Shown here: positions 41,001-49,414 of the stretch, piece after piece
Layout of the letters: the number at the start of each line of letters is the position of its first letter
Position numbering within the stretch: position 1 is the stretch's first letter
Assembly: GCA_032358255.1 (NCBI GenBank)
Contig: JAULBX010026352.1
Span: forward strand, 1-49,414
Source of the DNA: Heterotrichella gracilis
Taxonomy: Eukaryota; Sar; Xanthophyceae; Tribonematales; Xanthonemataceae
Direction of reading: 5' to 3'
DNA: 49,414 nt
The notes under the pieces: generated by a model
Seen by the model: the letters and a program-made list of their open reading frames with translations, nothing else
Databases searched by the model: none
Told to the model about the DNA's origin: nothing
Translations under genes and position numbers: made by a program

Positions 41001-41220
41001 TGATGTGGCATGGGAGAGGGTGACTGGGAGGTGGGAGAAGGTGTGCTACCAGTGCGGTGCCGGGCCCACTGATGGTGGGCCGCTGCGCAGGTGCAAGTGC
41101 GGGTGGTGCCTGGTACTGTGGGCGCAGCTGCCAGGTGGAGCACTGGAAAGGGGGCCATCGGCAGGTTTGCAGCGCGCGCAAAGAAAGAGGGCAAGGGTTC
41201 AAGGCAGCGTGACATTATAA
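35023..41220 (+). pseudogene. MYND-finger paralog C, tandem duplicate with frameshifts
   Basis: Same 14-exon plan as paralog B: 35023-35082, 35247-35286, 35454-35545, 35915-36076, 36403-36607, 37090-37326, 37455-37554, 37635-38364, 38739-38909, 39419-39634, 39812-39909, 40010-40131, 40261-40461 and 40681-41220. Protein similarity is high throughout exons 4-13 (for example PSTVRFLT, RFVLSNNAIDWA). Two lesions stand out. The end of exon 10 is one base shorter than in A and B, so the shared splice puts exon 11 out of frame. One extra base near 41101-41106 shifts the frame inside the MYND finger, leaving CYQCGAGPTDGGPLRRCKCG but losing the distal Cys/His ligands. An upstream donor (GTC AA/GTACTC) could rescue exon 10. 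Sequencing error is not excluded. Probably a young pseudogene or a finger-less paralog. Confidence 0.72.
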
Positions 41221-42010
41221 GTGCACCCAGCATGTTCTTAAAGTGGTTGATGATGTGCTCGAGGGTTGTCAATGTTCAGGGTGGGAAAACAACCCTGGGT
41301 GGGAGACTCTCCCTGCAAGAAGATAGTAAGCAGATTAGGTGCATTTATACGGTGTAAATTATATTAGAGGATTTAATGGTTATTTTTTTACCTGTAGAGT
41401 TGCTCCTCATGTATCAATAGTGTGGTGTTATATTATATGCGCTGTATGATACAGCTGTGTACGCGTGGAGCGTGGCAAGCATTCCCCCTCATTTTTTGTA
41501 GCTAATTATTGTTTGCTAATAATTAGCAAACAATTATTGCCAATTACTCATTCAATGACATGGCAAGGGCACACTTGACAGTGGGTAATTTGCAGTTGGT
41601 ATCTCCAGCACCATCATGACGCTTACCGTATGCCTGCACACCACTGCAGCGACACTTTAACGATTGTTTCTAAACTCTTTTGCTGTATGGTGTCACAGCC
41701 TCTGAGTCAGGCTGACAGATTTTGTTTGGTTCTCGCATGACAATGTTCAGGAATATTTAGCAATGCCATGCAAGGTCATGTACTTCTTGCTCACTGTGAT
41801 CATCAATTGATGAACCATCCAATTAGTGTAAAATGTATGGAGTTTATTTTGAAAATAATTGGATGCCTGACGATTGCCAATGGGACGGCCAGCCACGGGC
41901 TCGTCTCAAGGCTGCAAGGATTGAAAAATCTCCATGCCACGGCCTTTCAAACAGCGATTAATCTTGTACTGAGTGTCAACGTGACATGCAGCTGATAAAG
42001 CTGAATGGGT
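41221..42010. other. Convergent 3' spacer
   Basis: AT-rich, no gene recognised. It contains a hairpin at 41503-41539. ORF 41768-41995 has no motif. Confidence 0.6.
41503..41539. repeat. AT-rich hairpin
   Basis: TTGTTTGCTAA and TTAGCAAACAA are perfect 11-base inverted repeats separated by three bases, extended by imperfect AATTATT flanks. A 3'-end or cruciform role is possible; nothing shows a function. Confidence 0.6.
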
Positions 42011-44313
42011 TTAGATATAGACACCAATCACCCGCTGCACAAACTCGTACACCGCTCCCCTGCTGTGCTGTGCCGAGTTTGGCAGAGGCTGGGTGGGCAG
42101 GATATCCAGCAGGTGCACCTGACAGAGCTCTCGGGATGTGTCCGCCTGTAGCACATCAAGTGCGGCATCAAAATCATCTGTCCAGGACTCGCCAATGCGC
42201 ACGATGCCCACCACCCGCTGTGCCCCAGGTGCGGGGCCCTGCATTGCCCAGGGACAGAAAGAGTTCAGGTAGAGCAATCGCTAATGCGTATAAAGCACTC
42301 ATTGATAGCAGTAGGTCAGGGTTGAGATGTGGTTAAGACTTTTCATTTACCCTACAACCCTACAAACGAACGGTGCTTGCTCATCCATCAGCAGTCTGCA
42401 GATACGCATGTCCCTAACCTCTCACGTGATGGTACCATGGTGCATACCTTGTCGATAGTGTATCGACTCATCTCCCCCGCCTCCACCCAGATTGCCTCCA
42501 CTGCCCCTCGAGACCAGGCATACAGCCATGGCCAGGCTGGCATACCCCGCCAGCCCCCCTCCATCATGCACCACCACCACCACCACACCCTCGCCGCACC
42601 ACCTGGCTGCCATGTTGCATGGAAATGATTCCCCCTCTCCCTGGGTGTGTGGTATCTCCCCTTCGCTTGCGCCTCCACAGGCAAAACCTCCCCTGTCCTC
42701 CTCCCGCCCCCTGCTCGGCCCCCATTGACCATCAATCACAGCCGCCACTGCTGTCCCCACAGCTGCACTGACAGGGCTGTGGGGATCCACCAGTGGGGCC
42801 CAGTATGCTCGCTCAGCCCACCGGGGGTTATCCTCAACCATGGAGATGGGTGTGGCGGCGCCAAGTGGCATTGCCTGGCTGAGTGCGGCAGGTGCCTCTT
42901 GGATTGGGCTGCTGGTTGCAACCCCCCTCCCCCCTGCCATCCTCCGCACCAGGACTACATCTGGGGGCACCACCAACGAAGCAATCCCCAGCTGCGCCGC
43001 CTTGGAGCTCAAGCCTCCCGTTACCCTATTAGGGTTTTCTGGCTCAGGGGAAAACCCCGGGATGCAGGCGCTGGGTGCTGTGCTGGTTCGGGGCAATAGC
43101 AGGGTGATGTGTGCGTGTAGGAGAGGCTTCTTCTCCATTGCCTGCAGCAGCGCTTGGCACATAAGGGTGTGCTCAACCTCACCCGCTGTTCCACCAACCT
43201 CAAAAACGCACACCACACGGGGTGGGGTTTGGGACGCAGAGGTGGCGTTTGGTGACGGGTGGTGTGCTGTCGTGATGGGCGGTGGTGGGGACTGCGTGGG
43301 GGTCGAGGGGGGTGAGACGGTGTCTGTGGGTGTGTCTGTGGATGTGGCTGGTGGTGGTGGTGTGGCAACCACTGATGATGTGGCAGTCACTGGTGCTGTG
43401 GCTGTGGCTATGGCTGCGGCTGTGGCTGTGGTTGTGGTTGTGGCTGTGGTTGTGGCTGTAGTTGTGGCTGTGGCTGTGGCTGCACGCACCATGTGGCGCA
43501 GTTGTTGCGCAAGGGTGGGGATGAGGCGGGGTGCGTGTGGTGGTGGAGGCCCTGTGTAGGGAGGGGAGAGGGGATGCAATAAGTTATGCCATGAGGCATT
43601 GTGGCTGGAAATTCCTTAACTGATCATCAACACGAGCATACGCCTTCACACCATGCGCAGCAGCTGTCCAGGGAGGGTTCCAGCCTGAAAATTATTCCTA
43701 GCTTGTTCCCAGCCCATGAAAACCCTTCTGCAAGACCTTCAGGATCAAGCAACCCATCTTGCAGCACCTCCCCGTCACGGTGTTCGCACCATAATCGCCA
43801 ATCCCATCCAAGTTGGCAAAAGCCCCCTCCAGCAGCTGCCTCATCGAGGCATGCGTGTGGGGACCAGGCAGAAACCCGGGGATGTAGAAAGCGGCGCGCG
43901 CCACATCTGAATCGTAGGCGTAGCCACTGCGGGGGTCCACGACAATCTCTCCGAAAATTGTGTTTGGCAGGTTGGAGATGTCACCTTTCTGCAGGCATGG
44001 CTCCAGCTTGAAGTAAAAGATCTGCACCTATGCCAGGATGGGGAGTAGGGTTTAAGAGCCGCTCTTAAACCCAACTGCAGCAGGATTTGAAGAGAGGGTG
44101 TCAAGGGCAATTGGGTGTGAATGTACTTCATGGCAAAACCATTTGATTCATGGCAAAAACCACAGGTTTATGATTTCCCCTAGGGCCTACCTTGCCTCCA
44201 GTCGGGTACTCCCCTTGCGCCAGCCGGGTGTGCATCAGCCTGCCCAGCATTGCTGCCAGGCAGCCCTTGCCAATGTCAGACTGCACACCGCCAGTCACCA
44301 ACAACCACTCCAT
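42011..44313 (-). CDS. Divergent CTP-synthase-like protein, glutaminase domain nearly absent
   Basis: Exon 1 (44313-44191) encodes [18 protein letters not shown], the P-loop start of CTP synthase. Exon 2 starts at 44028 and gives [30 protein letters not shown] and GDYGANTV, following the family's order, with the usual HGE replaced by FGE. Its donor is unsettled. Exon 3 (from 43551) gives [10 protein letters not shown], an Ala/Thr insert, [16 protein letters not shown] (family: IGGTVGDIES) and PPDVVLVRR. Exon 4 ends at 42448 in another frame ([16 protein letters not shown]), so an intron lies near 42680-42770. The last exon (42238-42011) begins [20 protein letters not shown], like the first strand of the glutaminase domain, then stops. 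No Cys nucleophile or PGG/GICLG motif follows. It may use ammonia, or be non-catalytic. The homology call is mine by eye. Confidence 0.7.
43378..43491. repeat. Coding minisatellite (Ala/Thr repeats)
   Basis: A GTGGCT/GTGGTT hexamer array that encodes, on the minus strand, an alternating Ala-Thr stretch inside exon 3 of the CTP-synthase-like gene. It falls between the synthetase segments [10 protein letters not shown] and EVGGTAGE. Confidence 0.85.
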
Positions 44314-46110
44314 GGTGGAGCTCCTCGAGGTGGTGGTGTGGTGGATAGGTGCTGCAGGAGATAGGTGGGGTGGCAGCGTCTCAGGGGAGCAATGGCTGGC
44401 TGAGGTCAAGCACAAAGCAGACGCAGACTAGGCACGGTGGGAGGGGCCAGGGGGAATGCAGGTTGTGGCAGCGCTTTTGCCGCCTTAGCCTAAATGGTCC
44501 ATGCTTGGTGGCAAGGTTAGGAAAAGCAGGGACAGTCATCATACCTCTATTAGCTAGGACGTCTGCTCCGCCCAAACTTAGAAGTCCTCCCATAATTGTG
44601 TGCAATGCTGCCGTTATGGCGCACGCAATGACTGCCTTGACAAGGTTGCCACACCAAGCTGGAAACTTGCCATCCACGCGGGGTTGGAACCCTCCTATAA
44701 TGAGCTACGTCGGGTACCTGGGACCGTTTGGCCGTGTAACACGGATATACATAGCCGTGTTAAAGACCTGTTTCTTTGGGGGGCAGGGCACCACATCGGT
44801 GTGACAGATTCTCGCTTCCAAAGCTGTGTATGATATGATTACCTGTCGATATGACTGTTTCTATTGTGTACGACTATCACTGTTGCAAGCTGCAAGCAGT
44901 CACGGTTGCCCATATGCATGCATGCATCGTCCATTGGAGTGCGGCATGCACGCATGTCCAGGAGGAGCGCACTGGAAACTCCTGTTCGAGTGCACTGTTG
45001 TGTCAGTCCTTAGATGGCTCTTAAAGACCAGTGCTCGGCTTTTCCCCTATGCGGAGAGTAGTACGTACTCGTGAAATGGCACTACCACAATCACTCCCTG
45101 TTCAACACCGCGAGCCTCGGAGGCTCCAGTGGACACCTATTGAGGTGAATTCTGATGCAGCGAAACATCTTGGCTTTACCTCCTGGAGAGAAAGTTTCCA
45201 TGGCACGTCCAAGGGGTGTTACAGTGGTATCTATGAGATCTGGTCTGCAAAAAGGTACACATGCCCTCCAAACCTATGCCAAACAACCGACCAAAACAAT
45301 TCAAACCCCGCCTGGGCCCTACCAGCCCAAGGCCACATCGTACACGGTAGTAAGTTGGAATGCACATGCGTACAGCCACAATAGCGAGCACACTAGCTGA
45401 TGAGTGGCATGCTTTGAATGCGATATGTGCTGCTGCGCCTACCCGCATCGCACCTCCACACTGCCGCTATAAAACTGCAAATCACTACCTTTTAATATAC
45501 ACCCCAATCCAGCCCATCCACCCACTGCTGAGCACCATGTGAAATCAAACCACCTGAGATGGTGCTTGTTGTGCATTGAGTTATATCACCATCAAATGAC
45601 GCAGAACGCGAGGCGCACATGAACGGCTGCCTAAAGACACCGTCCTTGCAAGTACACTGCCAGTCCAACCCACCCACCCACCCACCGCTGAGCATGCCAA
45701 GTGGAACGAATCGTTCACTTGATGCATGCTACCATGTGGTGCATATGACCCAGCCAGACCCTAACCCCAGCCAAACCCTTGCTGAGGGCCCCACCCATGC
45801 AGCAGCGCTGCGTCTGAAAAAGCTGCGCGTGCCCAGCGCCTACCCCGCTAGCCGCTCCAATCATAACTTGACGGTCCCTGGCTACTCTATGGCAGTGCAT
45901 GCAGAACAACAAACAGAGGACCCGCTACCCCCCCCCCGGCGGGCTTTCCTAGTGAATCATGGACACTGAACTATCTGGAGCCTGTCAGCTCCCCGGCCCC
46001 AACCACTGAACCCATCGACGGCTGCCAGCCTGGTCCAGCCTGGTCCACAGCTAGCAGTGCCGATCCACAGCTTGCGCGCGTCATTGGGGGCGGGCTGGCG
46101 GCATGGCGCA
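44314..46110. other. Spacer, no convincing gene
   Basis: Upstream region of the CTP-synthase-like gene and 3' flank of the Gln-rich gene. Overlapping plus-strand frames at 45031-45400 have no family I recognise and disagree in frame; possibly old mobile-element debris. Confidence 0.5.
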
Positions 46111-49100
46111 TCATCTGCGGTAAGGGTCAAAGGCGCTGTACTGCTGCTGGCCCGGCACCTGTGGCAATGCAAAACAGTGGTTCATGCCTCTTCCCCGCTG
46201 CTTGCCACCTAAACACACACCCTGACAAGAACCGAGTAGTATGCATACAGGGATTGTGGAAGCGCTCACCAGGCAAGTGAGGCAGTGCTGATCAGGTTTG
46301 GTCACCAGGCTGTGCACATGCAAAGACTTATGAAAACCCCCTCCACCCAACCTCGTCACACAACACCCCACCCCGCCCCCCTCGCACCTGACCATACTGC
46401 GCCGTGGGGTTGTACATGCGCTCCAGGCTGGCCACGTTGTGCAGACCGTTGACCGGCTGCACCGACCCCCCGTACCGCTGCTGCTGCTGCTGCTGCTGGG
46501 CCGCCGCCACCATGGCCGCATGCTGCGCCGACACCCCCTGCATGCTGCCCTGCCGCGCCATACCCTGCTGCTGCTGCTGCTGCGCCAGGAGTCGGGCCAG
46601 GTCCTGGTTGGGGGTCATGGCAGCGTGCTGCTGCGGGAGCATCCCGGGCTGGTGGTACGCGTACTGCGCGGCGACCTGCGGGGGGCGCATGCCGGCGCGC
46701 GCGCGCTCCAGGAGGGCGGGGTCGACGCCCGGGTACATGCCGGGCTGCGGCTGGTGCTGCATGGCGGGCGCGTAGGCGCCCTGCATGGAGCGCTGGTGGG
46801 GCAGCAGCTGCGGGGGGCGCTGCTGCTGCTGCTGCTGGCCTGCGATCTGGAGGGAGTGGAGCTGTGCCAGGAGGTTGGCGCCCATCTGCTGCTGCTGCTG
46901 GGTGGGCGCGCCTGCGGGGCGCCACATGGCGGCGGTCAGGAGTCTGGAAAGTATGTAGGCTTTAAGGCTTAGAGTTTATAGTTTAAGGACCTCGAAACGA
47001 TGCCAACTGATCAGCTGGCGACGCTCGGGAAATGCCATGACTTGCCAGCAGCACTATTGGCCTGCGCCTGGCTGCTGTTGAAGTGTATTGCGATGGTTGA
47101 GAGTGCACTGGGGAAGCTTGTGGTACGCATTCATGCCGTGCTCAGGAGCCTTTTTTGTGATGTAAATGGTGATTTCAACTTGCATTTGTCTGTATGTTAG
47201 CGGGTGGTTTTGTGCATTGCCACGGTAGTCGCAGGGAAGTGTTTCAGGCAACTCCAAAACCATACCCCGGAGGTAATCCAGACCGAAATACTACCATGAT
47301 GTTGTACAAACCATCAGCCACTACATATAAATTCACCGGAAAATGCATGCAGGGCTGATTGCGAATGCAGGATCCGCACCTGCTGTGGCATTCCTTCCAC
47401 CACATGGTACCCCATGCATTCATATATCCAGGTTGGATACAGAATGGAAGATGCAAACACATTGAGTTCAGGAGAGTGAGGCACGCACCTGCTGTGCGCA
47501 TCTGCTGCGGCATGCCTCCCATCTGCTGAGGGCGCGGCATCCCCTGCTGCTGCTGCTGCTGCATGCCCCTGTTCATGCCGTGCAGCATTGCCAGCAGGTC
47601 GGCGCCGCCCTGCTGGGCCCCGGGGGGTGCGCCTGCAAGGGGAAATCATAAGTAAGTACTGCTGCCAACAACAAACCAGAATAAATGCATAGATATCTAC
47701 CCAGACAGGTGAGCAGGCGAGCAATTAAATATTCCATGATTAGGCAGGCTATTTATTCCTGCCCTGATGTCCCCATGCTGCATGCCTGTCTGCAGGGTTT
47801 AGGAGGGCGCTCATTCTGCATGCCGGACCACTTGAGTATTTTGGGGAGCGATCACACATCCCTTGCCAGAGCACACAGTTGCTGGCACCAATTATGTACC
47901 CATTCCCAATGCCGAACTTCCCGTACCTTGCATCTGCTGCTGCGGCATGGCCGCCTGGCGCGCAAAATTTGCAAACGCAGGGTCGCGCGCGGTGGCTGGG
48001 AGCGCGCCGAGCTGCGTGATGTTGGTCTGCTGTGTGGGGTACACCTGCGGCCTTGCCTGGCCCCCCTGCTGGAGTTGGTGCTGCTGGTGCTGCTGGTGTT
48101 GGTGCAGCAGGCCAAGCAGGCTGGCAGATTCGTTCTCTAGGTACTGCACATGCAGGAGGCAGGGTAGCAACTCAGTACAGTGTAGAAACCTTAGATTCGC
48201 CAGTCAACAAGGCTTCCTTCCAAGCGCTCAAGCATGTGGCTCATCCTCATGTCCAGATCAACCCATATGGCACCCCCTGTCGGGCATGCCCGCCAGGCAA
48301 AAATCCAAACCAGCTCCAATGCTCACACACGCTCCAGAGCCCCATTGTGCACACCCAACATGCAAAACCCTCAGCCAGCCCAACTGCACACCATAGCCAG
48401 AGTACACCCCCACAGCACCCTCCTTGTTGCATGCCCACATTGCAAAACAAACAACCCACCGCCACTGTTCCCCGTGGCCACACCTGTTCAGGCGCCTGCG
48501 GCGGCATCTGCACGTACGCTGCCGCGCCTGCGCGGGGCGTAGACCCGCTGGACCCAAAAGAAGTATTAAGTCCCGGGAAAACCTGGCCGCCGTTGCCGCC
48601 GTCAAACGAGCCGCCCCTGGCTTGAGACTGCGCGATGATGCTGTCGGCGGTGGAGCGCTCCTGCAGCGGCTTGCCCAGCATGGCGCCGCCGGGGGCACCT
48701 GTGGAGGAGGTGGGTTGTTTGCTATACTCTGCATTATCCATTTGATTTTTGTTTTTTTGAAGGCGCGGAAAAATTTGGTGGAATCGCACGTTGGCATGTG
48801 GGAGTTGAGGGCGAGTGAGGAGGCGCATGCATGCATGCACATTCAGCAGCAATGTGCAGGTGTATCCTGCAGCATCCATGGTTGGGTTTGGGTTTATGAG
48901 CAACGGGTGTAGGGGTTTAGGGCTTGTTCGCAGTATCGGAGGCCCATGCTGTGGCGTGCCTTGTCTGCTGCAAAAGTGATGTAGGGTTTAATTTTAGGCG
49001 GACTCATGGATTACATGCTGTCCGCGGCAGTCAGGGCTGTACCTTGCTGTGACTGGCTCCTGTGCAGGAGGGACAGCAGCAAATTGGAGGCGTCGTCGCG

Positions 49101-49414
49101 CGGCTGCGCGGCAGGCGCCGCCCCCACACCGGAGTTGATTGGCCGCATGTCCTGCTCCAGCTCATCCAGCGACCTGACCTGCGCCGGGGGCTGCTGCGGC
49201 CTGCCCTGCTGCACCGCGGCGGCCTTGAGGAGCGACTCAAAGCCCAGGTGCTGGGCGCCGGGCAGCTGCGGCGCGGCGGGCGCCGCAGGCGGGTCCATCT
49301 TGAACCACTGCGAGAAGCCCTTGGAGGGGGTGTCCTCCTCCTCGCCGCCCAGCTGGTGCGCCTCCTGGAGCAGCTGGTCAAAGCCGACCGAGTCGTCGTC
49401 GTACTGCGCGGCGC
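46111..49414 (-). CDS. Gln-rich protein, possible eIF4E-transporter/CBE1-like (5' end outside window)
   Basis: Six exons with consistent phases: >49414-49043, 48698-48484, 48143-47927, 47632-47489, 46911-46388 and 46158-46111. The first has KGFSQWFKMD, like the SRFSRWF-type motif of 4E-T and plant CBE1 proteins that bind eIF4E and act in mRNA storage and decay. That assignment is tentative. The rest is disordered and Gln-rich, with several CAG-encoded Q runs. A short hydrophobic motif recurs: ASNLLLSLLHRS, SASLLGLLHQHQ, GADLLAMLHGMN and GANLLAQLHSLQ. Three exons open with GAP. The stop is at 46111 after SAFDPYRR. The N-terminus, where an eIF4E-binding site would lie, is beyond the window edge. 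Confidence 0.7.

Noticed and set aside
42388-42735. Separate minus-strand ORF in the CTP-synthase-like gene
   Set aside because: Its end ([16 protein letters not shown]) fits as exon 4 of that gene in correct phase, so it is not an independent gene.
45031-45400. Overlapping ORFs, possible LINE endonuclease start
   Set aside because: A weak SWNAH resemblance only; no other endonuclease motif could be seen.
46356-46972. Ala/Leu/Cys-rich ORFs overlapping the Gln-rich exon
   Set aside because: Alternative frames of the CAG-repeat exon; splice phases support only the Gln frame.

Overview
The window is nuclear DNA of a green alga, probably a chlorophyte. Its genes are split into many short exons by GT-AG introns. 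Two proteins are typical of the green lineage: a plant-type lysine-pathway reductase with an apparent plastid transit peptide, and an SMP-C2 lipid-transfer protein. Short CCCTAAA (TTTAGGG, plant-type telomere) motifs are scattered through introns. There is a non-LTR retrotransposon tail of a kind common in chlorophytes. I see no operons, bacterial signals, CRISPR arrays or tRNA/rRNA genes. The species cannot be named from the sequence.

Layout, left to right: the 3' part of an SMP-C2 protein gene (+, 1-4676); AT-rich spacer; a two-exon secreted proline-rich protein (-, 5834-6770) with a 5'-truncated LINE inserted 81 bp beyond its start codon (6863-7691, 12-bp target duplication); a degenerate Cys-rich ORF cluster (8050-8593); an intronless F-box/LRR gene (+, 9151-10542); spacer with a small inverted-repeat element; complete RUVBL2 (-, 12133-16442); complete plastid dihydrodipicolinate reductase (+, 17112-20011), divergent from RUVBL2 over 669 bp; a 5'-truncated MYND-finger gene (-, 20671-23498); a LINE-MYND chimeric ORF (+, 23648-24115); a secreted flavin amine oxidase (-, 24794-26680); two large tandem 14-exon MYND-finger paralogs (+, 27769-34319 intact; 35023-41220 with frameshifts); a divergent CTP-synthase-like gene lacking most of its glutaminase domain (-, 42011-44313); and the 3' part of a Gln-rich gene, possibly 4E-T/CBE1-like (-, 46111 to the window edge).

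The housekeeping genes (chromatin AAA+ ATPase, lysine synthesis, lipid transfer) are unrelated in pathway. The MYND block of about 20 kb is a local family expansion at successive stages: intact, frameshifted, truncated, and shuffled with a retrotransposon.

The most unusual signal is shared by unrelated genes. Introns of RUVBL2, the reductase and one MYND paralog carry decayed duplicate copies of the edge of the adjoining exon, including its splice site. In RUVBL2 three copies lie 191-192 bp from their original and one lies 166 bp away; the reductase donor copy lies about 182 bp away. Several of these duplicated splice junctions also abut CCCTAAA-type tracts. This looks like a repeated local duplication process at exon-intron borders that makes decoy splice sites and may lengthen or create introns.
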